A DNA stretch of 64,000 nt from Scilla litardierei (taxonomy: Eukaryota > Streptophyta > Magnoliopsida > Asparagales > Asparagaceae), in NCBI GenBank assembly GCA_030789695.1, contig CM061142.1, positions 803,318,817 through 803,382,816 of the forward strand, in the 5' to 3' direction. The notes under the pieces are model-generated. The model searched no databases and had not been told where the DNA came from. It saw only the letters and a list, made by a program, of their open reading frames with translations. Of this stretch, positions 11,409-23,261 are shown one piece after another; within the stretch, counting starts at the first letter, position 1; each line of letters starts with the position of its first letter. A program made the translations under genes and the position numbers.

Positions 11409-12064
11409 GATGGCCGGGATAGAATTTACCCGCAATGTCAACGAACTCATCCGGAGGGGTTCCAGTCGAAGCCGAGGGAACCCATCAGGCCAGGCACCCT
11501 GTTACACCGTTACCGAAGAGGTGCGTCAGTCTGAGCCTGCTGTGGGGAGAGTGGATCCCATGGTCGTGGTGACGCCTCCCCCTTGGCCGTGGAGAACCTC
11601 CCCGAAGGTGAGGCCCCGGGGTCCGAACTCCCTCACCCCGCCCAAGCCGAGGGAGGCGACGCGTGAGCCAAGCCGGCCCCCCGCGCGCCCGTGGGCGGTC
11701 GTGGTGCGGGGCGTAAGCGTTCCCCTGACCTCTGTCGGCCCCAGCGAGAGGAAAAGGAGGAATGAGGGTGGGGAGACCCGCACTTCGATGGCCCCCGAGG
11801 TGCCGACGGCCTCCGGCGAAAGTCTCCCGCTGACCCTGGTGGTCACTCCCACCGTCTCGGCCGAGCCTTCCCTGGTGGGAGCTGGCGGTGTGTTGGCGAA
11901 TGTCTTGGCGGGCCCCGAGGTTACTCCCGGGGACTCGGTATTCGTCGATCGGACCGTGGCCAACTAGTTGACGCACAGCTCCGTCCTCCCGAGGGACCGA
12001 TCTCTCCTGGAGAGAGAGCTCCCACCGACACACTATCAGACTCCCTAGTCTGGCAGCTTCAACA

Positions 12065-12135
12065 GGTTTGGCCGCATTGCTGTTCTCGGACCTGTCTTCT
12101 GACCTTTCTCTATATAACTCCTTCCTTTTTGCAGG
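12065..12135 (+). other. Putative intron 2 of the antisense gene
   Basis: It begins GTTTGGCC and ends CTTTTTGCAG with a T-rich tract, between the proline-rich exon and the coiled-coil exon. Confidence 0.5.
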
Positions 12136-12643
12136 CCACTGTGATGGTTGTTGAGGCACAGCGTCGGGCGGCTCGGGCGAGTGAGCTCGAGGAGTCCTCT
12201 GCCCGGGAGCGTACAAGGGCCGGGGCGACCGAGGTGGCCATCCAAGAGGCGCGCATGGAAGCTCGGCATCTCTGATGCCGGGTGGATGAGCTTGCTGCCC
12301 TAGTGATGGACCTCCAGGGGGAGTTGGCCGACGCTCAGAGGTCGGCCCGAGAAGCGGAAGAGGCATTCCGCCAGGAGAGGGGCGATCTCCAGAGCGAGCT
12401 GGCGGATCTGCGTCAGATGACCCGGTTCGTCGACGAGGTGGAGAGGAGCATTGACGGGGTCTTGGGGGCAAGGATCGCGGAGGTCCTTAGGGAGGCCTTC
12501 AGCTCATATGAGGACCTTCTTGCCCCTCGGATCATTGACGTCGTCCGAAACTCCTTCCGACGGTTTGCGGAGCATGCCCGGTAGGCTTTCCCGCCTGCCG
12601 ACCCCCCGCGCTCCGAGCAGGGCAAGGTGCCAGAGGATGCTTC

Positions 12644-14872
12644 TATAGGGATTTTCAAGGTCCCTTAGAGCTAATTTATTACTATCCGTCCTAAGTCGGA
12701 CGAACAAAATAAATAAAAACAGCGAAAGAAATAATTTATTAAACTATTTAATAAATAAAGCCCTAAGGAAAATTTCCCTAAGCCAGGATATCTACTGACT
12801 CGAGTTAGGTCTGACCAACTCGAGAAAGTTCTAACTACTAATTAAACTTAATTGCATATAAAATTGACTTACCCGGAACTTGCCCTGGAGCCGGCAAGAT
12901 GTTCCGCACCGTCTTGCGCTTCATGATCTGAGCCGCCTCTCGAACCGTGTTGCATCGCTCCTCGCCGCGAACTTGATCGGCTCCCATAGCGCACCTAGCC
13001 TCCAAGCCCATCACTAGCCGTAGAAGATTTCACTTGAATAAAACCACGTCGTAGACTTCCGAATCAGATTCGGACCTCCCCGTTGACTTGCTAGGACTCG
13101 GTTGGAGGACAGGAAAAATTTATAGAGGAAGAGAATAAATTTTTGTCTTGATTAAGTTTGCTCAAATATTTGTGAGCTCATTAATCAGAGACTTGGTGCA
13201 AGAAACAAAGAAGGGAGTGCCCACCTATTTATATAGGAGGCCGCCTCCCCTTCTTTTGTTATGAGAAATGTGGGACAAAAGTTAGGAAGAGGTATTTGGA
13301 TTAATTCAATTAAGTTAGTATAGCTTTCATAAAGCCTTAACTTTCAATCAATTAATCCTCACTCATCGTTGAGCTCCAGAGATGATACAAGTTATCATTT
13401 CGAAGAGCTAGTGATGGTGAACGTGTAGGAACAAATGGCGATGAAATCCGAGTTCGTTTGACCCCTCAAACAATTGCTCAAAGTTGAGCAAAAAACTCAA
13501 ATTTCGTAGCCGTCAAGGGTTTCAACAAAGAACCCTAAAACGACTTAAGTGGCGGGCGACCCGCTAAGCTTAGCGGGTGCGCCCGCCTAAGGTCACTGGG
13601 CGCGCCCGCTCGGGCGCGCCCGCTCGGGAACGCCCGCGCGGGCACAGCCCGCTGTCACCAGCGGGCGGGCCCGCTGGGTCAGCGGGCCGCACCCGTTTAC
13701 CCAAGTGGGTTTTATCCCACTTCTCCTTTTGCCTTTCTTGCGTTTCTGGGCTCATCCGAGCTCCGATTCCTAACGGTTTGATCCTCTGGATTCCACACGA
13801 AATTTCCTCCATTCCCAAATGCTCCAAATTCACAACCAACTTGCGAATTTAATATTCTCTTTACATCTAATAATATCCTCTATACAATCTATCTGTTACT
13901 ACGACGTGAATGTTACTCGGTGTGAGACCTTAAAGCCTGACCCTTACTACAGGCCGAGACTCGAAGTCTCAAGACGACAGTGACCACTAGCAGTAGGTGT
14001 CGTCCCTGTTTCAGGATCATCGATTACGTGATTGGTTCGTTTAGGCAAGAGTGTCGACGAAATCACTCTGACTGTGACTGTGATAATTTCCGCAGTTTTA
14101 GTCCCTTCGTCATAACTATGTCACTCGGCTAGTCTAGGGTATGGTATACTATCAACCCCATTGGCTAGCAGTGATCAGTATACATCGGTCTCTGGTTCAT
14201 ACAGGTTGTACAAGTTATAACATACCTTGGCCAAGGTTTTACCGAGAGCCGTACTGACCTGTGACACTAACTTCCTATTAACGGAAGAGACGAATCCTCT
14301 GTTGATCACTACTCAGCTCATATGTTTCGAGTGTCATCCAGCCTAAGATCTTTCATCAGGCCTAGCCTTGAAGCTAGATCTTTAGACCTAAGTGACACTG
14401 TTCACACATAGCTTCATACAATGATCTCAAGTCCTAAGGACCAACTTACCTATTATCACTTAGAGTTATTAATGATAGTTTAGTTAATGTAGAACCATTT
14501 AATAACTCCTTGTATGGGTCGTTCAGTGAACTCAGCTTTTACTGAGCACCTGCGTCCTGTTTCCGACTTCACCAAGTCGCTTGGTTATGAGACCAACCAG
14601 ACAGGGACGCAATGGCCTGTCCGATGTGTTGATATCCCTTATCTCGACACATCTATGACCACGAACATTTTTAAGATTCAAGCTATTAGAGGTCAGACAT
14701 TTCTCATAATCGTAATCTACATTGCGAAACATGTGTGACCTAACTATGAATCCAAGGGAATAATCCGAGTAATAAACAACTCAGACAACACTTTACCAGA
14801 AAGAATACTTTCATTTATTGAACAAGATGTTTCATTAGGATAAATAGCCACAAGGGCATACATTTCTCTACA
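12644..14872 (-). repeat. 3' LTR of copia element 1
   Basis: It matches 19351-21661. The outer end reads TATAGGG where the partner has TGTAGGG; the inner end is CTCTACA. The minus-strand TATA box TATATAAATA is at 13226-13235. A GC-rich block of CCCGCTGGG-type repeats lies at about 13549-13690. Confidence 0.93.
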
Positions 14873-14881
14873 TCTCCCACT
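14873..14881 (-). promoter_or_regulatory. Polypurine tract of copia element 1
   Basis: The minus strand reads AAGTGGGAGA directly before the LTR start TGTAGAG. Confidence 0.8.
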
Positions 14882-14892
14882 TGCACTCAGGC

Positions 14893-17800
14893 CTATTTAT
14901 TTTGGTATCTCATACCATATTTACACGCTAGTTTCTCTAAACGATCACGTGCCAGCACCTTTGTGAATGGATCTGCTAAGTTGTCTTCTGAAGAAACTCT
15001 AAGGAGTTCTATATCTTTCCTCTGCTCTATATCCCGTATCAGGTGATACTTGCGAAGAATATGTCTGGATCTCTTGTAGAATCTTGGTTCTTGAACCAGG
15101 ATGATGGTTGCGTTGTTGTCGCAATACAATGGTATTGGACTTTCAACCGCAGGTACCATCCCGAGCTGGTTTATGAACTTCTTCATCCAGACTGCTTCCT
15201 TTACTGCATCGTTAGCCGCTATGTATTCGGCTTCCATCGTGGAGTCTGCAATAGTGACTTGTTTGGAACTCCTCCAACTGACTGCTCCTCCGTTGAGAGT
15301 GAAAACATATCCTGAGATCGATTTGCTATCATCCATATCACTTTGAAAGCTGGAATCTGTGAACCCTTCAACATTCAGGTGTTCACTTCCATAAACCAAG
15401 ACCAAGTCTTTAGTCCTTCTTAAGTACTTAAGAATTGTCTTGACTGCTTTCCAGTGCTCTTCTCCCGGGTTAGACTGATATCAGCTTACTACACCTAGTG
15501 CATAAGCGACATCGGGTCTGGTACAAATCATGGAGTACATGATAGATCCCACAGCAGAAGCGTATGGGATCTTGGTCATCTTTGCCCTTTCCAAGTCAGT
15601 TTATGGAGACATCTTCTTGGTGAGGGTTATCCCATGATTGGCCGGTATTGAACCACCCTTACTGTTTTCCATGTTAAAACGTTTTAACACAGTTTCAATG
15701 TACCTAGTTTGGGAGAGTCCTAGCATCCGTTTAGATCTATCTCTATGGATCTTCACACCCAGTATGTAGGATGCTTCTCCCAAGTCTTTCATGGAGAAAT
15801 TGGTTGATAGCCATCTTTTAACAGACTTCAACATCTCTATGTCGTTGCCTATTATCAGAATGTCATCTACGTATAGAACGAGGATGACTAAAGAATTTTT
15901 ATTACTGGTCCTTTTGTAGATGCATGGGTCATCCTCATTTCTGACAAAACCAAACTCTTTGACTGTTTTGTCGAAACGGATGTTCCAACTTCTTGATGCT
16001 TGCTTGAGTCCATAAATGGACCTATGCAGCTTGCACGCCTTTCCATCGCTCCCACTGACTTCGAAGCCTTCTGGCTGAGTCATGTAAATCTGCTCTTCCA
16101 AATTACCATTTAGGAAGGCAGTCTTCACATCCATTTGCCAGATTTCGTAGTCATAGTAGGCAGCAATAGCGAGCACTATCCGAATAGACTTGTGCATGGC
16201 TACTGGTGAAAAGGTTTCGTCATAATCTATTCCTAGAATTTGACGATATCCTTTTGCAACCAGTCTAGCTTTGTACGTTTCTACTTTTCCATCTGCTCCA
16301 ATATTCTTCTTGAAGATCCATTTGCAGCCTATGGGAACATTTCCCTTGGGCACGTTTTCTAAGGTCCATACCTTATTCACGTGCATGGAATCTATTTCAG
16401 ATTTCATTGCATCTAGCCATTTGTCAGAGTCTATACTCTTTATGGCTTCCTAGAAGTTAATAGGGTCATCATCTATTATGATGCTATCCTCGATTCCCCC
16501 GTCTACGAGAAAACCGTAGTACCTTTCGGGGGCTCGAGGAATCCTACTTGACTTCCTACTGACTAGTTTGGAGATGTCAAGTTCTGACTCTCCCACTGGT
16601 TCCGACACTTGTTGCTGTGTGGGTCCTTCCTCCGAGCATTCATCCAAATCAATTACCTTGCGAGTGGATTCCTTCACAAGGAATTCCTTTTCTAGAAAGG
16701 TGGCATGCCTAGAGACAACAATCTTTTGCTGTTCTGGATGGTAAAAGATATAACCTAATGAATGTCTCGGGTACCCTATGAATTTACACAGTATAGATCG
16801 GTCTTCCAGTTTGTCTGGATTTTGCCTTTTGACATATGCAGGACAACCACATACCTTCAAGTGATTGAGGCTGGGTTTCTTCCCTGTCCATATCTGATAC
16901 GGTGTCAAATGCACAGATCTTGACGGAACTTTATTTAGTATGTATATAGCAGTTTCCAGGGCATAGCCCCAGAGGGAAGTAGTTAACTCAGCTTCACTTA
17001 ACATAGACCGAACCATGTCTAACAAGGTCCGGTTTCTCCTTTCTGAAACACCGTTATGTTGAGGTGTGTAAGGAGGAGTGACCTGAGAGAGAATCTCATT
17101 CTCTTTTAAGTAAGTGAGGAATTCATGGCCTAAGTATTCTCCTCCTCGATCTGATCGAAGAATCTTAATACCTTTCCCAGTCTGGTTTTCGACTTCGGCA
17201 CGATACTCCTTGAATTGCTCAAATGTTTCGGACTTGTGTTTCATCAAGAACACATGTCCAAACCTTGAGTGATCGTCAGTAAACGTGACGAAATATGAAA
17301 ATCCACCTTTGGCTAATGTAGACATGGGTCCACATACATCGGAATGTACTAGACCCAAGAGTTCGATAACTCTTTCCCCTTGACTTGCAAAAGGAGTTTT
17401 GGCCATCTTACCTTTGAGGCAAGACTCGCAAGTGTCGAATGACTCCTAATTCGAGAGGCCCAAGAGCCCCTCTTTATGTAACTTGCTGAGTCTCTTCTCT
17501 CCGATATGGCCTAGTCTACAATGCCAAAGATAGGTTTCATTAAAACTAGATTCCTTACGTTTTCTAGTATTAACGTTTAATACAACCTCATTGCTTAAAG
17601 TGTATATTCCATTACTGAGTGTCCCAAATCCTAGCAACTTACCATCAAGGGCAATGTTCATGACATTTCCACTGATAGTAAAATTATAACCATCTTTTGC
17701 CAAAGCTGAGACAGATATAATATTACATAGGAAATTTGGGATATGGTAACATTGCTTCAAAAGCAAGTTAGCTCCACCAGCTAATGTGTGTATAAAATCT

Positions 17801-18124
17801 CCTACGACTACAACATCAACAATTGCTGCCGACTTGGAGAGTTATCTCATTCTTTTCAAGTTTTCTACTGATTCTCAATCCTTGTAACTGGTTACAGATG
17901 TGAGAACCTGCACCGGTGTCTAACACCCATGCATTAGTATTAACTGACAGAACTACACTTTGCATTTTGTAAGTTAAGGCATAGACTTCCATTATTTGTT
18001 CCCTTTCTGCTATAGAATTCTCAGACCAGTCACTATTAATATTATAACCAGTTAATAAGTTCTTATCTCGGATATTATTTATCTTACTCGTCATGCTGCA
18101 AAGATTAGAACTCCTAATTATCAT
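14893..18124 (-). pseudogene. Disabled pol polyprotein of copia element 1 (protease, integrase, RT, RNase H)
   Basis: Domains in order on the minus strand are as follows. Protease: DTGAGSHICN at about 17895-17925. GAG-pre-integrase: HCRLGHIGEKRLSKLH at about 17480-17530. Integrase: 16450-17406, with HSDVCGPM, RSDRGGEYLG and TPQHNGVSERRNRTLLDM carrying the DDE residues. RT: 15601-16407, with MDVKTAFLNG and YVDDILIIGND. RNase H: 14893-15480, with EGFTDSSFQSD and DSTMEAEY. Most domains share one frame interrupted by stops at 17446-17448, 16450-16452, 15601-15603 and about 15478. The protease lies in a second frame, so a frameshift falls near 17770-17830. All catalytic motifs that I could see are kept, so inactivation looks recent. 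Confidence 0.9.
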
Positions 18125-19336
18125 GTGTTCAAAATATTTTTAAATATAATTAGAATGGATTTTATCCAATTATACTCTCCCATTAATAAACAGATCGTTT
18201 TCTCCAAAACATGATTAAAAATAAATGGGAGCAGGAATCCAACAACCTTGAGTCACCCGACCTTGAGTGTAGCTCAACAAGTCGTTCGACTTGGCTGTAG
18301 GTAGACGAACTCTTTGTCAATCATATCAAAATATGACTCCCTATTCGATTTTACCCCTAGTCATTTGTGATCATGAGTGTGCTCAACCGGATCACAATGG
18401 CCAGCCTAGTCGGACCCTTGTTTTCGTGTCTAGCCTAACTTGCCCCTTTGCTCGGTGTATGCACGACACACCGGTTTGGGTCAGGTCTTAGACTACATTC
18501 TTGGTTAGACTTACGCCAAAGCTCGAGGGATGAGACAACGGTTTCAGTCAGGTTAAGATGTCAATCAAGAAATCGGTTTCTATAAGATTGACATGTCACA
18601 GCTTGAGTGTAGCTCAACAACCGAAACATGTTTCTTACAGTTGCCAACTCCTAAAACAAGGAGGGCTACGATTTATCTTGAATAAGATTATTATCGTATT
18701 AGACTTAGGTATAGTCGATGGACTTACATAGTTATGAATCGACATCTTACGGTCCAGCGGACGCGGCCAGGGAATTGACTAAGCCAGGACCACTTGTTAC
18801 CCAGTCTAGCTAGGTTGGTCCAAAAACTTTAGCCAAGCACATTGACCGACATCATGATCCATTGAAGGTGTTGTCATCATTTCCATGTTCGTCCAACAAC
18901 TAAGTGACTTTTAAATTACAACTAGTTAATCCTTATCAACTAGTGGATCCCTAAAATTCAAAATTTTATGGGTTTGTTAGACGATTTTTATTAAGTCCTT
19001 ATCAACTATAAGGATTTAAACTATGTGCTGCTACCCTAATCGTCCAATAGGCAAATTTAAACAATTTAAAACATAGCAGTGTCTCAAAATTATCACATAT
19101 GGTTTGAGGAAAAATAATGGCTAACCTAATCGTCCATTAGGTAATTTTTAAACAATTTTAAAAAAATTATTAAGCAAGGTGTTAAAATTTATCACATAAA
19201 GTTTAAGAGTCAATTTTAATGGCTAACCTAGCAAGTCCTTCTTGTGTCATCAAAATAAAACAAGAATGTGCCATTAAACTAATTATCACATAATTAAAAC
19301 ATGCAGTTTAAAAGCAGTATAGAACAGAGTAGACCT
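18125..19336 (-). other. Leader region of copia element 1 without a detectable gag gene
   Basis: Between the PBS and the protease a copia element should carry gag (usually about 250-400 codons). This 1.2-kb interval has no frame over 70 codons on the minus strand and no zinc knuckle. It contains CGGTCCAGCGGACG (about 18750) and a CTAACCTAATCGTCCA repeat (19033-19135). A related segment (CGGCCAGCGGACCGACC) occurs in the leader of copia 3 at about 34580, so much of this interval is leader and gag appears to have been deleted. Confidence 0.6.
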
Positions 19337-19349
19337 GGCTCTGATACCA
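19337..19349 (-). promoter_or_regulatory. Primer-binding site, initiator tRNA-Met (copia element 1)
   Basis: The minus strand reads TGGTATCAGAGCC, complementary to the 3' end of plant initiator tRNA-Met, one base from the LTR at 19351. Confidence 0.92.
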
Positions 19350-19350
19350 C

Positions 19351-21661
19351 TGTAGGGATTTTCAAGGTCCCTTAGAGCTAATTTATTACTATCCGTCCTA
19401 AGTCGGACGAACAAAATAAATAAAAACAGCGGAAGAAATAATTTATTAAACTATTTAATAAATAAAGCCCTAAGGAAAATTTCCATAAGCCATGATATCT
19501 ACTGACTCGAGTTGGGTCTGACCAACTCGAGAAAGTTCTAACTACTAATTAAACTTAATTGCATATAAAATTGACTTACCCGGAATCTTGCCCTGGAGCA
19601 GGCAAGATGTTCCGCACCGTCTTGCGCTCCATGAACTGAGCCGCCTCTCGAACCGTGTTGCGTCGCTCCTCGCCGCGAACTGGATCGGCTCCCATAGCGC
19701 ACCTCGCCTCCAAGCCCATCACTAGCCGTAGAAGATTTCACTTGAATAAACCCGCGTCGTAGACTTCCGAATCAGATTCGGACCTCCCCGTTGCCTTGCT
19801 AGGACTCGGTTGGAGGACATGAAAAATTTATAGAGGAAGAGAATAAATTTTTGTCTTGATTAAGTTTGCTCAAATATTCGTGAGCTCCTTAATCAGAGAC
19901 TTGGTGCAAGAAACAAAGAAGGGAGTGCCCACCTATTTATATAGGAGGCCGCCTCCCCTTCTTTTGTCATGAGAAATGTGGGACAAAAGTTAGGAAGAGG
20001 TATTTGGATTAATTCAATTAAGTTAGTATAGCTTTCATAAAGCCTTAACTTTCAATCAATTAATCCTCACTCATCGTTGAGCTCCAGAGATGATACAAGT
20101 TATCATTTCGAAGAGCTAGTGATGGTGAACGTGTAGGAACAAACGGCGACGAAATCCGAGTTCGTTTGACCCCTCAAACAATTGCTCAAAGTTGAGCAAA
20201 AACTCAAATTTCGTAGCCGTCAAGGGTTTCAACAAAGAACCCTAAAACGACTTAAGTGGCGGGCGACCTGCTAAGCTTAGCGGGTGCGCCCGCCTAAGGT
20301 CACTGGGCGCGCCCGCTCGGGCACAGCCCGCTGTCACCAGCGGGCTGCGCTCGCTGGGACAGCGGGCAGTGCCCGCTGTGCCCAGCGGGCGTGCCCACTG
20401 GAGCAGCAGGCGGCCCTGCTGCAACAGCAGGCCGCGTCCGCTGCACCCAGTGGGCGGGCCCGCTGGGTCAGCGGGCCGCGCCCGTTTACCCAAGTGGGTT
20501 TTATCCACTTCTCCTTTTGCCTTTCTTGCATTTCTGGGCTCATCCGAGCTCCGATTCCTACACGGTTTGATCCTCTGGATTCCACACGAAATTTCCTCTA
20601 TTCTCAAATGCTCCAAATTCACAACCAACTTGCGAATTTAATATTCTCTTTACATATAATAATATCCTCTATACAATCTATCTGTTACTACGACGTGAAT
20701 GTTACTCGGTGTGAGACCTTAAAGCCTGACCCTTACTACAGGCCGAGACTCGAAGTATCAAGATGACAGTGACCACTAGCAGTAGGTGTCGTCCCTGTTT
20801 CGGGATCATCGATTACGTGATTGGTTCGTTTAGGCAAGAGTGCCGACGAAATCACTCTGACTGTGACTGTGATAATTTCCGCAGTTTTAGTCCCTTCGTC
20901 ATAACTATGTCACTCGGCTAGTCTAGGGTATGGTATACTATCAACCCCATTGGCTAGCAGTGGTCAGTATACATCGGTCTCTGGTTCATACAGGTTGTAC
21001 AAGTTACAACATACCTTGGCCAAGGTTTTACCGAGAGCCGTACTGACCTGTGACACTAACTTCCCATTAACGAAAGAGACGAATCCTCTGTTGATCACTA
21101 CTCAGCTCATATGTTTCGAGTGTCACCCAGCCTAAGATCTTTCATCAGGCCTAGCCTTGAAGCTAGATCTTTAGACCTAAGTGACACTGTTCACACATAG
21201 CTTCATACAATGAGCTCAAGTCCTAAGGACCAACTTACCTATTATCACTTAGAGTTATTAATGATAGTTTAGTTAATGTAGAACCATTTAATAACTCCTT
21301 GTATGGGTCGTTCAGTGAACTCAGCTTTTACTGAGCACCTACGTCATGTTTCCGGCTTCACCAAGTCGCTTGGTTATGAGACCAACCAGACATGGACGCA
21401 ATGGTCTGTCCGATGTGTTGATATCCCTTATCTCGACACATCTATAACCACGAACAATTTTAAGATTCAAGCTATTAGAGGTCAGACATTTCTCATAATC
21501 GTAATCTACATTGCGAAACATGTGTGACCTAACTATGAATCCAAGGGAATAATCCGAGTAATAAACAACTCAGACAACACTTTATCAGAAAGAATACTTT
21601 CATTTATTGAACAAGATGTTTCATTAAGATAAATAGCCACGAGGGCATACATTTCTCTACA
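19351..21661 (-). repeat. 5' LTR of copia element 1
   Basis: It starts TGTAGGG and ends CTCTACA on the plus strand. Length is 2311 bp against 2229 bp for its partner; most of the difference comes from a longer GC-rich array at about 20258-20490 (variants of CAGCGGGC and CCCGCTGG). The TATA box is at 19934-19943 on the minus strand. Confidence 0.93.
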
Positions 21662-21666
21662 GCTTC

Positions 21667-22065
21667 CTCCCGTGCCCCGGGGCCTTAGGCCTCTGTATCT
21701 TGTTCCCTCCCCTTCTCTTTTGGCTTGTAATTCTGAACAATTTTATTTATATAGCTTCTTTGTCGCTGGGGGTTCTCTGCCTTGCGGGGACCCTCGGTCT
21801 TTTTGATCCTTTATCGTGTTTTGAACTGGTCGCGAGTTCCACATTTCGCCGGTGTCCCTTTATTGCCCGTCGAAGGGTCTTCAGAACTCTGGACCCACTG
21901 GCATCCTGGATTGGGATCTTATTGGCGCCCTCATCCGACCCGCCATAGTTTTTCCTCCATTCGCGATACTCGGTTTGCTTAGGTAATCGCCTCACACGCA
22001 GCTGGGTTGCTCCCAGTCTCGCAGTCAGTCGGATCGGTCGATCGGCAAGGGGGACTGCCCTTTGA
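21667..22065. other. Tat-element sequence between the copia 1 insertion and the tandem repeats
   Basis: This continues the sequence left of 12639 once copia 1 is removed, and lies just downstream of the antisense gene's stop at 12584. It probably holds that gene's 3' untranslated region. No coding signal was found. Confidence 0.5.
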
Positions 22066-22419
22066 CTTACGACCAGCCGAGTCCCCCGTCTGCTGGGGGA
22101 GTCGTCCCCAGCCTTTCGAGTGGGCAGATCGTACGGTTGGCGAAGGGGGCTCCCCCTCGGCTTATAACCGACCGACGTCTCCGTCTGCTGGGAGAGTTAC
22201 ACCCAGCCTTACGAGCAGGCGGATCGTTTGATTGGCGAGGGAAGCTATCCCTCGGCTTATAACCGATCGATGTCCCCGTCTGTTGGGGGAGTTGCCCTGG
22301 CCTTACGAGTGGGCGGATCGTTAGGTTGGCGAGGGAAGCTATCCCTCGGCTTATAACCGACCGATGTCCTCGTCCGCTGGGGGAGTTGCCCCCATCCTTA
22401 CGGAGGGTTTTAAGGATCA
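22066..22419. repeat. Tandem repeat A, about 95-bp unit, nearly four copies
   Basis: Units start near 22066, 22161, 22256 and 22350 (spacings 95, 95, 94). Each has CTTATAACCGACCGA or a variant, then GTCTGCTGGGGGAGTTGCC, then GGCGGATCG and GGCGAGG. The array sits between gag and the antisense gene of the Tat element, a position where Tat/Ogre elements are known to carry variable tandem repeats. Confidence 0.85.
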
Positions 22420-23035
22420 GCCTGGTGGGGGAGTTGCCCCCAGCCTTACGACTGGTCAGTTTGGAGGGCCTGCGGAGGAATTCTCTCCGGCTTAGGGCCG
22501 ATCGCATAGGCCGTCTGCTGGGGGAGTTGCCCCCAGACTCACGAACGGGTTTACAGATCGGCCTACTGGGGGAGTTGCCCCAGGCTTACGGTCGATCGAC
22601 TCGGCTGGCCTGTGGAGGGTTGCTCTCCGGCTTAGGGCCGACCGCAGAACCTGTTTGCAAGGGGAGTTGCCCCTAGACTCATGGACGGGTTTAAGGATCG
22701 GCCTGCTGGGGGAGTTGCCCCAGCCTTACGGCCAATCGGTTCGGAGGGCCCGTGGAGGGTTGTTCCCCAGCTTAGGGCCGACCGCAGAACCTGTCTACTG
22801 GGGGGTTACCCCCAGACTCACAGACGGGTTTACAGATCGGCCTGCTGGGGGAGTTACCCCCAGCCTCACGGTCGATCGGTTCGATGGGCCTGTGGAGGGT
22901 TGCCCTCCAGCTTAGGGCCGACCGCATAACCTGTCTGCTAGGGGAGTTGCCCTCAGACTCACGGACGGGTTTAAGGATCGGCCTGTTAGGGGAGTTGCCC
23001 CCAGCCTTATGGCCGATCGGTTCGGTTTCCCGCCT
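22420..23035. repeat. Tandem repeat B, about 140-bp unit, 4.4 copies
   Basis: Units start at 22420, 22561, 22701, 22840 and 22981 (spacings 141, 140, 139, 141). Each unit has GCCTGCTGGGGGAGTTGCC twice in diverged form, the motif CGATCGGTTCG, and CTTAGGGCCGACCGCA. The shorter CTGGGGGAGTTGCC core is shared with repeat A, so B looks like a higher-order derivative of A. Confidence 0.85.
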
Positions 23036-23261
23036 CCGGCATGTTGAGTGAAGGTGGTCCTTTAGGAGAGGAGATTGAGTTCTCTTCCGCGTCGTGAAAC
23101 GGCCATTCAGCTAAATGCGGAAAAAGGAGGTTGCATTTGTACCAACAAGGTCCTTCTTTCTTTCCATGGACCAGTACATTTGGAGGAAAAAACAAAAAAC
23201 GGAGGAGGTTAAGGCAGGATAGCCCTCCCTCGGCGAGGTGGCGGCTGTTTGTCCCGTCCGC

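Larger units (their letters stand above)
10531..12584 (+). pseudogene. Antisense additional ORF with Transposase_28-like domain, proline-rich middle and coiled coil
   Basis: Read on the plus strand, opposite to gag. From ATG 10531 a frame runs to a TGA near 10603. After a frameshift, the region 10760-11344 encodes a segment like the plant 'putative gypsy type transposon' domain (PF04195): YDVRIPFNDERICFPRS, EVGVYVEMFCLGLRFPF, then HGLEPSLPLLFHYY in another frame, with a TAG at 11138-11140. Two introns are plausible: about 11345-11408 (GTAGGC to TTCTGCAG) and about 12065-12135 (GTTTGG to TTTTGCAG). The middle exon (from 11409) is rich in Pro, Arg and Ser. The last exon ends in a coiled coil (12282-12584; ELADAQRSAREAEEAFRQ). 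Function is unknown; the known Tat antisense ORFs are likewise uncharacterised. Frameshifts make it a pseudogene here. Confidence 0.65.
12644..21661 (-). mobile_element. Ty1/copia element 1, full length but disabled, TSD GCTTC
   Basis: A complete copia element on the minus strand, nested in the Tat element. LTRs are 12644-14872 (3') and 19351-21661 (5'). The TSD is GCTTC at 12639-12643 and 21662-21666. The PBS for initiator tRNA-Met is at 19337-19349 and the PPT at 14873-14881. The internal region is only 4478 bp. It encodes protease, integrase, RT and RNase H (14893-18124), but a gag frame is not visible. In-frame stops and a frameshift disable pol. The LTRs look close to identical apart from a GC-rich repeat length difference, so this is one of the younger insertions. 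Confidence 0.93.

Noticed and set aside
11485..12471. Minus-strand frame of 328 aa
   Set aside because: It is an antisense shadow of the GC-rich antisense gene on the plus strand; Pro/Arg-rich with no domain, and the plus-strand coiled coil and introns explain the region better.
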